NCBI GenBank assembly: GCA_016280525.1
Contig: JAEEGW010000245.1
Location: 1 to 12,572, forward strand
Direction of reading: 5' to 3'
Length of the DNA stretch: 12,572 nucleotides
From: Clostridiales bacterium
Lineage (GTDB): Bacteria > Bacillota > Clostridia > Oscillospirales > CAG-272
Below are positions 1-7,067 of this stretch, in pieces. Position 1 is the stretch's first letter. Each line of letters starts with the position of its first letter. A program made the translations under genes and the position numbers. The notes below the pieces were generated by a model. It was not told where the DNA came from, made no database searches, and saw only the letters and a program-made list of their open reading frames with translations.

Positions 1-477
1 ATAGCAAACGAATTCAAACGCATATACGCGGCGGAATTCTACTACGACGAAAACGGAGAGGCGACCTGGCCGGCGATGGCGGTCAATTACACCTCAAAAA
101 CTCAGTTCATATACAGAATAAACAAAGACGTTTTAGACGTCACGGATTCCAGGCGGTTGAACGAATCAACGCCGGAGGAGCAGAAACGCATACCGTTTCC
201 GAATATGATATACATAGGCGACGGGCTGACGGACGTGCCGTGCATGAAGCTGGTGAAGACCGGCGGCGGTCACAGCGTGGCGGCGTATCAGCTTGAAGGC
301 GGAGAGGCGGACAGACTTATAATCCAGGGCAGGGCCGGACATATAGCGCCGGCGGATTACCGTGAGAACACACAGATGGACAAAACCATAAAAGCGATAC
401 TCGATCTTATAGCCGCGAGCAGCAAAACGACGGAGATGTACGTTTCCGATCTTGAAGCGGCGAAAAACAGATCGTAA
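1..477 (+). CDS. HAD-superfamily hydrolase, C-terminal part (5' end outside window)
   Basis: The frame is open from base 1, so the N-terminal cap and the DxD nucleophile motif lie upstream of the window; 158 residues are visible. The segment IYIGDGLTDVPCMK is the HAD motif IV (GDxxxD), which holds the Mg2+ in phosphatases and related hydrolases. It is followed by a Gly-rich stretch (VKTGGGHSVAAY), as in cytoplasmic HAD phosphatases of Clostridia. An ATG lies in frame at 76, but coding similarity continues before it (IYAAEFYYDENGE), so it is not the start. The substrate cannot be read from this part. The stop is 19 bases before the DUF2975 gene, so the two may share a transcript. The superfamily call is firm; the exact subfamily is open. 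Confidence 0.85.
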   Translation: MANEFKRIYAAEFYYDENGEATWPAMAVNYTSKTQFIYRINKDVLDVTDSRRLNESTPEEQKRIPFPNMIYIGDGLTDVPCMKLVKTGGGHSVAAYQLEGGEADRLIIQGRAGHIAPADYRENTQMDKTIKAILDLIAASSKTTEMYVSDLEAAKNRS

Positions 478-496
478 CGAAAGGACGGGTAAAACC

Positions 497-946
497 ATGT
501 ACGATAAGTATAAATCAAGCATAGTGTCTATAATAGCGACGTTCATATTCGCGGCGCTCGTTATAGCGGGATGCGTTCTGCTTCCGTTTCTTATAAAAAT
601 TTATATGGGTGACGCGTATCTGACTGATATCGGCAGAAAGATCGCGCTTTATATCTGCCTGTATATCTGCGGTGCGTTTTCGCTTCTGATCTCGTATCTT
701 TTGCTCCGTCTGCTTTTCAACATCAGAAAAAACGTGGTTTTTGACCGCGCGAACGTGAAATACGCAAGATATATAAGCTGGTGCTGCTTTGCTGTCTGCG
801 CGGCGTTTTTCGCTCTCGGTTTCTTCGTGACGTTTTCTTTTGTAATATCGTTTGCCGCGGCATTCATCGGGCTTATCGTCCGCGTGTCGAAAAACCTGCT
901 CAACGAAGCGGTGGATATCAAAGAAGAAAACGACCTTACGGTGTGA
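497..946 (+). CDS. DUF2975 family four-helix membrane protein
   Basis: 149 residues from the ATG at 497. This start was chosen over the in-frame TTG at 452, which would lie inside the HAD gene, because AAAGGA stands about 10 bases before 497. Four hydrophobic segments are seen at about residues 9-31, 48-74, 91-111 and 112-131. A short cytoplasmic loop with NVVFDRANVKYAR lies between helices 2 and 3, as is typical of DUF2975 (Bacillus YoaS-like). The family has no settled biochemical role. It is habitually encoded next to a small YozG-type HTH regulator, as here, with a 9-base gap and the regulator's ribosome site touching this gene's stop. The pair may act as a membrane sensor and regulator, but that is inference. 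Confidence 0.85.
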   Translation: MYDKYKSSIVSIIATFIFAALVIAGCVLLPFLIKIYMGDAYLTDIGRKIALYICLYICGAFSLLISYLLLRLLFNIRKNVVFDRANVKYARYISWCCFAVCAAFFALGFFVTFSFVISFAAAFIGLIVRVSKNLLNEAVDIKEENDLTV

Positions 947-955
947 GGTGGCTAT

Positions 956-1183
956 ATGATAGTTGTAAACGTTGACGTAATGCTTGCAAAAAGAAAAATG
1001 TCCTCCGGCGAACTTGCGCAGAGGATAGGCATAACGCAGGCGAATCTCTCTATTCTAAAAACGAACAAGGCGAAAGCGATACGTTTTTCCACACTTGAAG
1101 CCATCTGCCGGGAGCTTAAATGCCAGCCCGGAGATATACTTGAATTCTGTGAGGACGAGGACAGTCCTTTCAACAGAGACTGA
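956..1183 (+). CDS. Small Cro/CI-type (YozG-like) HTH transcriptional regulator
   Basis: 75 residues, almost entirely one XRE-type helix-turn-helix domain. Residues about 18-45 (ELAQRIGITQANLSILKT) form helices 2-3 of the DNA-binding fold. KAKAIRFSTLEAICRELKCQPGDIL at about 39-63 closes the domain in the way usual for the YozG group of stand-alone regulators. A GAGGTGG ribosome site overlaps the stop of the DUF2975 gene upstream. The fixed partnership with DUF2975 is known from many Firmicutes; the targets are unknown. The next gene starts 5 bases after the stop, so the surface GH99-like protein is probably made from the same mRNA and may be under this pair's control. Confidence 0.9.
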   Translation: MIVVNVDVMLAKRKMSSGELAQRIGITQANLSILKTNKAKAIRFSTLEAICRELKCQPGDILEFCEDEDSPFNRD

Positions 1184-1188
1184 CGGGT

Positions 1189-3240
1189 ATGATTATGAAA
1201 AAAATAACTTCCGTATTCATAGCGCTGCTCTTCGTCGCCGTTTTATGCGTATCCGCCGCGGCGGACACGAGCTTTGACAGGCTTTTGTTAAACGACAATA
1301 AAGTGAACGGCAAAAACGTAATGGGTTCTTACGTTGAAATAAACGAGGGAGACCATCTGTATATCCTCGGCTGGGCCGTGAACAAGGCGACCGGCAGCAG
1401 ACTTAAAGAAGCCGTTTATACGGTAAACGGCAAAGAATATAAATGCGCGGACAACTACCGCGACAGAAAAGACGTTGCAAACGCGCTGGGGATCGATCCT
1501 GAGCTCGGAATCCACGCCGGCATAGGCAAGGACGACGACGCGTGCGAGCTTCTCGGCATTGACGGGCTCAAAGCCGGCGAATACAACGTCGCGATAAAGG
1601 TGAAATACGAGGACGGCACGGAGGAGCAGCTCGTGAACGCGCAGTTCACGCTGAAGGTCAACTCGGAGGACGAAGAAGTTGAATTCACATACAAGGAGCT
1701 ATCGGCAATGAATCTTATAGCATATAAGACCGGCGCGAATTACGCGTTTTACGGGCTTGCGAAATTCGATCTTCAGGGACCGTTTGAAGAAAACGGCGAG
1801 CCGGATTATTCCGTTTTTACAAAATACTATAACTTTGACATAGAAAAACTGAAAGAAAACAGCGTAAAAAGAACGGATACCGAAACGGGCGTAACCGTTT
1901 ACGGCAAGACCGCAGATGATCTGAGCGACGACGTGATGAAAAAATACGCGGAGCGTTTTTCGCTGTACGAGGACGTCGTTTACGGCTCCGAGAACCGCGA
2001 TTATTCGGAATTTGCCGGCGCTCTGCCGGATAAATACAAACCGGCACCGTACGAGGACAGGCTCGTCGGCGTGGCGTATTCAACGTGGATGTATAAGACA
2101 TCGCGTTTCACAAACAGCTGGGAAACGCCGCTTCTCGGAAAATACACCTCGCTTGACAGCCCGGAAACGCTGAAAGCTCACGCGGAGCTGTTGTACGACG
2201 CGGACGTGGATTTCGTTCTCGTGGACTGGTCAAACAACGTTGACTACGATTTCTACAACAAAAAGGACTACCGCGGCGGACGTGCAAGAAACGACTTTGA
2301 GACGATAGAAATGGGCACGACCCAGATGTTTGAATCGTGGTCCAAACTCGAGCACACACCGAAAATAGCCGTATTCATCGGCTGCCCGAACGACGAAAGC
2401 GCGATAAAAGACGGCAGACTACAGAAAAAAGCTGACCAGGTCTACCGCGAATATATAGAAAAAGAAGAATATAAAGATCTGTATCAGACGTATCTCGGCA
2501 AGCCTCTGCTCGTCGTATATCTCGGCACGCCGGCCCTGGCGCAGTCAAGACTTGCAAAGCTCTGGAACGACGACAGGTTCACGGTAAGGTTCCTTACCGG
2601 ATATATCGGTCAGCAGAGTATGTATAACAACAAAACGCGCGCCGCAACTCAGCCTATATGGAGCTGGGAGGAGCGCGGACAGCAGTGCTACGCCGTAAAC
2701 GGCGACGTCGTGGAATGTATGACGGTGCAATCCGCGTGGAGATCGCAGGACAGCCCCGGCGACCGCAATTATATAGAACCGGGACTTCGTAACTACGGCG
2801 ATACGTTTCTTAAAATGTGGGCGAGAGCCAAGGCTTTCGGTCCGCAGATAGTTTTGTGCCCGACGTGGAACGAATACTCAAAGGGCGAACAGCCGACGCC
2901 GGAGATCAACAAGGACTTAGAGCCGACGATCGAGTCCGGAACGCTTTACTACGATATCTTAAAAGAACAGATAAAGCTTTTTAAAAACAAAGCTGAATCA
3001 ACGCCCGAAGAAACGCAGGAAGAGACCGTGACGGAAGAGATCACCGAGACCGAAAAACAGACCGAGACAGCGCCCGAAGAAAGCGAAACGGAAAAGCAGA
3101 CCGAAGAAGAAAAGAAGACCGGAAATTTGAAGCCTTTCCTTCTCACCGCGGCGGCGGTCGTGCTGGCGGCGGCGATAGCCGTGGGCTCGTTCATCTGGCA
3201 CAGAAAAAAGAGCGAAAAAAGACGGGGTAAAAACAAGTAA
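1189..3240 (+). CDS. Secreted membrane-tethered protein with GH99/GH71-like barrel
   Basis: 683 residues from ATG 1189. An ATG at 1195 gives the more usual signal-peptide beginning MKKITSVF, and either start may be used. The signal peptide spans about 1-25 (cut near AAA-D). Residues 30-157 look like a beta-sandwich of Ig type (LYILGWAVN, KAVYTVNGK-like and EYNVAIKVKYEDG strands). Residues 160-290 are not recognised. From about 291 (RLVGVAYSTWMYKT) a TIM-barrel-like domain runs to about 600, with DVDFVLVDWSNN (339-350) and CPTWNEYSKGEQ (557-568) followed by LEPTIE. This recalls the WNEW-x-EG-x-IEP signature of GH71/GH99-like and WbsX-type barrels, which act on or near mannose-rich glycans. A Thr/Glu-rich linker (604-646), a membrane helix (648-670) and a basic tail follow, with no LPXTG. 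Enzyme activity and substrate are inferred; the barrel class is moderately sure. Confidence 0.6.
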   Translation: MIMKKITSVFIALLFVAVLCVSAAADTSFDRLLLNDNKVNGKNVMGSYVEINEGDHLYILGWAVNKATGSRLKEAVYTVNGKEYKCADNYRDRKDVANALGIDPELGIHAGIGKDDDACELLGIDGLKAGEYNVAIKVKYEDGTEEQLVNAQFTLKVNSEDEEVEFTYKELSAMNLIAYKTGANYAFYGLAKFDLQGPFEENGEPDYSVFTKYYNFDIEKLKENSVKRTDTETGVTVYGKTADDLSDDVMKKYAERFSLYEDVVYGSENRDYSEFAGALPDKYKPAPYEDRLVGVAYSTWMYKTSRFTNSWETPLLGKYTSLDSPETLKAHAELLYDADVDFVLVDWSNNVDYDFYNKKDYRGGRARNDFETIEMGTTQMFESWSKLEHTPKIAVFIGCPNDESAIKDGRLQKKADQVYREYIEKEEYKDLYQTYLGKPLLVVYLGTPALAQSRLAKLWNDDRFTVRFLTGYIGQQSMYNNKTRAATQPIWSWEERGQQCYAVNGDVVECMTVQSAWRSQDSPGDRNYIEPGLRNYGDTFLKMWARAKAFGPQIVLCPTWNEYSKGEQPTPEINKDLEPTIESGTLYYDILKEQIKLFKNKAESTPEETQEETVTEEITETEKQTETAPEESETEKQTEEEKKTGNLKPFLLTAAAVVLAAAIAVGSFIWHRKKSEKRRGKNK

Positions 3241-3268
3241 GCGAACCTGATCTGCCCCGCGGCGGCGC

Positions 3269-3300
3269 GCTTCGCCTGCCGCGAAGCCTGAAATATTTTT
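3269..3300 (+). terminator. Putative intrinsic terminator after the GH99-like gene
   Basis: A 7-bp perfect stem, GCTTCGC / GCGAAGC (3269-3275 with 3281-3287) around a 5-base loop, is followed by a T-rich run ending ATATTTTT. It lies 29 bases after the stop at 3240 and fits a factor-independent terminator for the left operon. Confidence 0.6.
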
Positions 3301-3329
3301 CCGGGCTCGCAAAAAAACAATAAAATACG

Positions 3330-3376
3330 ACCCGACGCGGAAAAATATTTCTATCCGCGCCGGGTATATTTTTATA
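3330..3376. terminator. Second, possibly bidirectional terminator hairpin
   Basis: A 12-bp stem with one mismatch (3330-3341 with 3354-3365, ACCCGACGCGGA against TCCGCGCCGGGT) has an A/T loop. It is followed on + by ATATTTTTATATT. On the - strand the same hairpin is followed by TATTTTATTGTTTTTTT. It could therefore stop both the GH99-like transcript and the converging fucosidase transcript. Confidence 0.6.
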
Positions 3377-3459
3377 TTCATTTATCAAATCGTTACGGCG
3401 CGGATCGCGCCGCCGCGCCATGCCCGTTTATCCTTTGCCTCCCTTTGTACGGGAACCGT

Positions 3460-3785
3460 TGTAGGGGCGATCACCGATCGCCCGCCGCGCCCCCTCATTC
3501 GAAGAATGATGGGAGGGGACAGGGGGGTATGGGGGGTGGCGCGCAGCGCCGTGAGGGGTGGGGACCCACCATAATTCGTCGCGTAGGGACACCTTACCTA
3601 TTCACTATTCACTATTCACTCTTCACTCGGGAGGGGAAACCCCTCCCCTACAACGGACGACCAATGGTCGCCCCTACATTGATTTGTTTGATTTAAAAAC
3701 GGACGACCAATGGTCGCCCCTACATTTTTTTCGGACGACCAACGGTCGCCCCTGCAAGCGGGTCGTCGAGGCGCCGCCCCCTACA
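3460..3785. repeat. Array of hairpin repeats sharing a CCCCTACA end box
   Basis: Three near-identical 25-base units (CGGACGACCAATGGTCGCCC then the end box) lie at 3654-3678, 3700-3724 and 3732-3756. The first two are identical; the third reads AACGG for AATGG and CCCCTGCA at the end. A degenerate unit ends at 3785 and an inverted relative lies at 3460-3484. Another hairpin (GGGAGGGG aaa CCCCTCCC, 3629-3647) ends in the same CCCCTACA box at 3645-3652. Each core is a short inverted repeat (such as GGGCGATC/GATCGCCC at 3465-3483). Between them, 3485-3600 is G/C-rich with small palindromes (3557-3570) and no credible gene. I recall similar dispersed repeats from Clostridia genomes, but copy number here is unknown. 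Confidence 0.75.
3601..3628. repeat. Tandem heptamer TTCACTA/C, four copies
   Basis: Four head-to-tail copies of TTCACT(A/C) fill 28 bases directly before the GGGAGGGG hairpin. It is a short variable-number-type repeat embedded in the intergenic array. Confidence 0.8.
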
Positions 3786-3818
3786 TTCTGAATTCTGAAT
3801 TCTTAATTCTTAATTCTT
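3785..3818. repeat. Tandem heptamer ATTCTGA/ATTCTTA overlapping fucosidase 3' end
   Basis: Four full copies and one partial copy of ATTCT(G/T)A run from 3785 to 3818. The last 1.3 copies lie inside the GH29 reading frame and carry its final residues and TAA stop (3810-3812). Confidence 0.85.
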
Positions 3819-4796
3819 CCCCTCTCCCACTCTGCGAAGTATATCCACACACGGCGCGGGGATCCTGCCGAGATGATCGGGACCTACGTTCAACAGATAA
3901 TTGCAGCCCATTCCGTTCAGTTTGTTTTTCTGCCGCAGGATCTCTTCCGCCGGTTTCCAGCTGCAGTCATAGTATTTGAAGCCCCACGAGCCGTTCATCG
4001 TGCACGGCGATTCGTACAGCCTGCCTGCGCTGTGTTCGTCCGGTATGAAATTGTCTTCCGCCGATTCGTAGTCTCCGCGTCCGTTTCCTATACGTGAATT
4101 CACAAGGCACTCCGGTTGATAGAATTTTACCATGTTATACAGCTCGTCGCTCTGCTCCGGCGTCAGTGTCACCGGGACGTCGAACCAGATAAGGCACAGA
4201 TCGCCGTAATTTGTCAGTATCTCTTTGACCTGCGGCTTTATTTTTTCCTCAAAACAGATAGAATAATCTTTTTTCGACGCATCCGGATAGTCCCAGTTGT
4301 TCGTGAGATACGCGGCGTTATCGCACCAGACCTTTCCGAGCGTATAGCCGCCGCCGTGCGGATGCTCCCAGTCAAGATCCTGCGAATAATACAATCCGAG
4401 CTTCAAGCCGTGCTTTCTGCACGCTTCGGCAAGCTCCGCGACGACGTCGCGGCCGAACGGCGTAGCGTCCACCACGTTATAATCGGAGACAGAGGACTTG
4501 AACATGGCGAATCCGTCGTGGTGTTTTGAGACGAATACTATATATTTCATACCCGCGCTCTTTGCCGTCAGCACCCACTCCTCCGCGTCAAAGAAGACCG
4601 GATCGAACGCGCGGCAGAGTTTTTTGTATTCGCAAAGCGGTATGCGGAAATACTGCTGCGCCCATTCCGCGATATAATTGTCCATTCTGCGTCCTCTCCA
4701 TTCGCCGCCAAGCAGAGAGTAAAGCCCCCAGTGTATCATCATTCCGAATTTCGCTTCGGCAAACCACTTTTTCATATCAACCGGTTCCATATTCAT
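3810..4796 (-). CDS. GH29 alpha-L-fucosidase, compact catalytic domain only
   Basis: 328 residues, no signal peptide, so cytoplasmic; it would remove alpha-linked fucose from imported oligosaccharides. Family marks in order: FGMMIHWGLYS (17-27), VSKHHDGFAMF (89-99), LGLYYSQDLDW (133-143), LIWFDVP (202-208) with Asp206 in the nucleophile position, and YLLNVGPDHLGRIP (300-313). The general acid/base is not confidently placed, as is common in GH29. The protein ends at RRVGEGKN, where homologues go on with GEWL and often a beta-sandwich domain, so it is short for the family. The start overlaps the stop of queG (ATGA). An AAAGGA stands 3 bases before ATG 4796 and 9 before ATG 4790, so Met3 may be the true start. 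Its stop lies in a heptamer repeat. Confidence 0.9.
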   Translation of the reverse strand: MNMEPVDMKKWFAEAKFGMMIHWGLYSLLGGEWRGRRMDNYIAEWAQQYFRIPLCEYKKLCRAFDPVFFDAEEWVLTAKSAGMKYIVFVSKHHDGFAMFKSSVSDYNVVDATPFGRDVVAELAEACRKHGLKLGLYYSQDLDWEHPHGGGYTLGKVWCDNAAYLTNNWDYPDASKKDYSICFEEKIKPQVKEILTNYGDLCLIWFDVPVTLTPEQSDELYNMVKFYQPECLVNSRIGNGRGDYESAEDNFIPDEHSAGRLYESPCTMNGSWGFKYYDCSWKPAEEILRQKNKLNGMGCNYLLNVGPDHLGRIPAPCVDILRRVGEGKN

Positions 4797-5596
4797 ACAT
4801 CCTTTGTTTTTTCGTTCTGCAGCAGTTTGAGATTGCGTTCAATAACGGCTTTGCCGCGCCAGGCGTAAGCGCGCTGCGCAAATTCTTCATCCGTCATATT
4901 CTGCAGCGTTTCGATTGTCAGATACGGCGTTCTGTCTTCATAGAAAAACTCTATTGGCGTGACCGCAGCTTTTTGCGAGAACGGGCAGACGTCAGCGCAT
5001 ATATCGCAGCCCCACGCGGAGCCGTACTGCAGGATATATTCGCGCTCTTCATCCGTCAGCTCGCCTTTTTTCTGCGTGACGGCGGACAGGCAGCCGCGTC
5101 CGTTTTTCATCGGGCACGCTTCCCTGCACGCTCCGCAGTGTATGCAGTACGACGTTTTATCGTCTTCATATTCAAAGACCGCGTCAGTATACAAAGCTCC
5201 TATAAAGATATAGCTGCCGTATTTTTCGTTTATCAGCATGCCGTTGTCACCGAGAATGCCGAGCCCGGCGTACGCGGCGGCTTTTACCTCGTTTACCGGC
5301 GCGGAATCCGCCATGCCGCAGAACTCCGCTCCGTATTTTTCGTGCAGTTTTGGGCAAATATTCTCAAAAAACTGCCTCATAAACAGATGATAATCCTTTG
5401 ATACGGCGTATTTTGAGATATTTCGCTTCTCCTCCCCCGCGTAGTACGGAACGAGAAAAACTATGACGGACGCGGGTGTAAGACGTTTTTTCAGCACGCC
5501 GAGCCGTCTTTCGTTTATAATACCGCACTTATCAAACGGTATGACGGCGGAAAACTCTATGCCGTATTTTTCAAAATAACTGTTATCGAATCTCAT
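4793..5596 (-). CDS. queG: Epoxyqueuosine reductase-like double [4Fe-4S] protein
   Basis: 267 residues. The family reduces epoxyqueuosine to queuosine in tRNA wobble position 34, using cobalamin and two [4Fe-4S] clusters in the cytoplasm. Visible marks are MADSAPVNEVKAAAYAGLG (95-113), with the conserved Asp97 of the QueG active-site motif, and NGMLINEKYGSYIFIG. Then come CIHCGACREACP (Cys151, 154, 157, 161), Cys169, and GCDICADVCPF (Cys197, 200, 204), which together can ligate two clusters. QueG is usually 300-380 residues; the C-terminal HEAT-like region is absent, as in short Firmicutes forms. GGGAG precedes the ATG by about 6 bases. Overlap with the fucosidase gene shows translational coupling. 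A QueG-like paralogue of other function remains possible. Confidence 0.75.
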   Translation of the reverse strand: MRFDNSYFEKYGIEFSAVIPFDKCGIINERRLGVLKKRLTPASVIVFLVPYYAGEEKRNISKYAVSKDYHLFMRQFFENICPKLHEKYGAEFCGMADSAPVNEVKAAAYAGLGILGDNGMLINEKYGSYIFIGALYTDAVFEYEDDKTSYCIHCGACREACPMKNGRGCLSAVTQKKGELTDEEREYILQYGSAWGCDICADVCPFSQKAAVTPIEFFYEDRTPYLTIETLQNMTDEEFAQRAYAWRGKAVIERNLKLLQNEKTKDV

Positions 5597-5626
5597 AACG
5601 GTCTCCCGGGATCTTTTATATATACA

Positions 5627-5655
5627 ATTATAAAGCCAAAATCCCGATATGTCAA
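5627..5655 (-). promoter_or_regulatory. Consensus sigma-A promoter for queG-fucosidase operon
   Basis: On the - strand TTGACA (5655-5650) and TATAAT (5632-5627) are separated by exactly 17 bases, a full match to the housekeeping consensus. The -10 box ends about 30 bases before the queG start. No operator-like palindrome is obvious. Confidence 0.85.
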
Positions 5656-5703
5656 TAGATATGCGCGCATTAATTTAAAAAACCGTCCGGGCAAATAAAA
5701 GCA

Positions 5704-5732
5704 TTGACAATTAAAAACGTTTATGATAAAAT
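5704..5732 (+). promoter_or_regulatory. Sigma-A promoter for HD-MBL operon
   Basis: TTGACA at 5704-5709 and TAAAAT at 5727-5732 with a 17-base spacer. It lies 29 bases before the HD gene and is divergent from the queG promoter, with about 48 bases between the two -35 boxes. The ribosome site GGGAGGG follows at about 5748-5754. Confidence 0.8.
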
Positions 5733-5761
5733 AGGCTAAACGATACGGGAGGGCACGGTAT

Positions 5762-6328
5762 ATGCTTACACTGAAAAAAGCAAAAGAATTAAACGATTCT
5801 CAGGTGACGGAGCACCATCTGATAATACACGCAAAAAACGTTATGTACGCAATGGGCGCCATGGCGGACCATTTCGGGCAGGACCGCGAGCACTGGATGG
5901 CGATAGGATATCTGCACGATTACGATTATGAAAAATTCCCGGACGAGCATCTGCAGCACACCGAAAAGGAGCTTTTGGCGGAAGGCGTCGATCCCGCCGA
6001 CGTGCGCGCTATAATGAGCCACGGCTACGGCATCTGCTCCGACGTTAAGCCCGAGACTGATCTTGAAAAAAGCCTTTTCGCCGTGGACGAGCTGACGGGC
6101 ATAATCCAGGCGTGCGCGCGTATGCGTCCGCTTGGAATAACCGACCTTGAAGTAAAGAGCTTTATGAAAAAGTTCAAAGACAAGAAATTCGCCGCGAAAT
6201 GCGACAGAGAGCTTATCATCCGCGGCGCGGAGATGCTCGGTATGGACGTCGCGCAGCTGGCGGAAATATGTATAGAAGGCATGAAGCCGTACGCGGAAGA
6301 CATAGAGCTTCTCGGAACAGGAGCGTAA
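5762..6328 (+). CDS. HD-domain metal-dependent hydrolase
   Basis: 188 residues. The HD superfamily signature is complete: His23 (HLIIHAKNVMYAM), His52-Asp53 (IGYLHDYDYE) and Asp109 (LFAVDELTG), with His87 (IMSHGYG) as the usual accessory ligand. Such proteins are cytoplasmic phosphohydrolases or phosphodiesterases acting on nucleotides or related phosphates; the substrate here is unknown. A good start is fixed by GGGAGGG about 8 bases before the ATG. The stop is separated by one base from the start of the MBL-fold gene, so the two are co-transcribed and probably coupled. This single-domain form (EHHLIIHAKNV, HDYDYEKFP) is common in Clostridia as an HDIG-type protein without assigned role. Confidence 0.88.
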   Translation: MLTLKKAKELNDSQVTEHHLIIHAKNVMYAMGAMADHFGQDREHWMAIGYLHDYDYEKFPDEHLQHTEKELLAEGVDPADVRAIMSHGYGICSDVKPETDLEKSLFAVDELTGIIQACARMRPLGITDLEVKSFMKKFKDKKFAAKCDRELIIRGAEMLGMDVAQLAEICIEGMKPYAEDIELLGTGA

Positions 6329-6329
6329 T

Positions 6330-7016
6330 ATGAAAGAATTATATAAAAACACCTGGGCGGAGCTTGACAAGGGTGTGCGGATATTTTTGCTTGCCGGGGA
6401 CGAAAAGGCGCTCGTAATAGACACGGGGATGACCGGGCTCGACATCCGCGCGCTCGTATCCGCTCATACAAATCTGCCATTTACGCTGCTCAACACGCAC
6501 GCGGACAGAGATCACGTTGGCGGTAATTTTCAGTTTGATACGTTTTATATGCACCCGTCCGAGGCGGCGTATTATTACAACGTGCAAAACGGCAAAGGCA
6601 GGATGATGCCGGTGTTTGACGGCGATATAATAGATCTGGGCGGCAGGGAGCTTGAGATAATACACCTGCCCGGTCACACGCCCGGAAGCATAACGGTCTT
6701 AGACAGACAAAACCGCGCTCTGATAGGCGGCGACCCGATACAGAGGGACGGAAATATATTCATGTTCGGTCAGCAGAGAGACATGGGCGCGTATATAGCA
6801 AGCCTGAGACGTCTTATGCGCCGTGACGGTTTTGATCATATTTACCCGTCACACTCGGAGGAAAAAGTCGGCCGCGACGTCATACCGCTGCTTATAGAAG
6901 GCGCGGAAAAGATAGTATCCGGCGCGATACCCGCGGAGCAGAAAGAAGTTTTCGGAAAAGTCATAAGTTACTACGATGTCGGCGTCAGCCGCTTTTTATG
7001 CGAGCCTGTCTCCTGA
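6330..7016 (+). CDS. MBL-fold metallo-hydrolase
   Basis: 228 residues of the metallo-beta-lactamase fold, cytoplasmic. Metal-site motifs in order: NTHADRDHVGGN (His57, Asp59, Asp61, His62), LPGHTPGS (His116), GGDPIQ (Asp135) and YPSHSEE (His175). The classic HxHxDH is changed to HxDxDH by Asp59. The family covers thiolesterases, lactonases and phosphodiesterases; nothing here names the substrate. An AGGAG at about 6319-6323 lies inside the end of the HD gene and sets the start at 6330. Pairing with an HD hydrolase suggests two steps on a common metabolite, which is inference. Hairpins begin two bases after the stop. Confidence 0.88.
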   Translation: MKELYKNTWAELDKGVRIFLLAGDEKALVIDTGMTGLDIRALVSAHTNLPFTLLNTHADRDHVGGNFQFDTFYMHPSEAAYYYNVQNGKGRMMPVFDGDIIDLGGRELEIIHLPGHTPGSITVLDRQNRALIGGDPIQRDGNIFMFGQQRDMGAYIASLRRLMRRDGFDHIYPSHSEEKVGRDVIPLLIEGAEKIVSGAIPAEQKEVFGKVISYYDVGVSRFLCEPVS

Positions 7017-7017
7017 T

Positions 7018-7058
7018 CAACGCGAAGCGTTGCATGTAATCAAGCCGCATGCGGCTTG
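7018..7058. repeat. Two adjacent perfect hairpins after the MBL gene
   Basis: CAACGC gaa GCGTTG (7018-7032) and the 18-base perfect palindrome CAAGCCGCATGCGGCTTG (7041-7058) are separated by CATGTAAT. Neither has a T-run on the + strand, so they look like REP-type repeats or mRNA 3' stabilisers more than terminators. Confidence 0.6.
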
Positions 7059-7067
7059 TATAAAAAA

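Noticed and set aside
3460..3785. Repeat array as a CRISPR
   Set aside because: Units are only 25 bases, irregularly spaced by 7-21 bases, partly inverted, and there are no spacers of uniform length or cas genes.
3445..3979. Overlapping short + strand frames in the repeat array
   Set aside because: They translate hairpin and heptamer repeats, overlap each other in different frames and have no ribosome sites.
4526..5401. Long open frame on the + strand opposite queG and the fucosidase
   Set aside because: It is antisense to two genes with clear family motifs, lacks its own motif or ribosome site, and arises from G/C-biased codons on the other strand.
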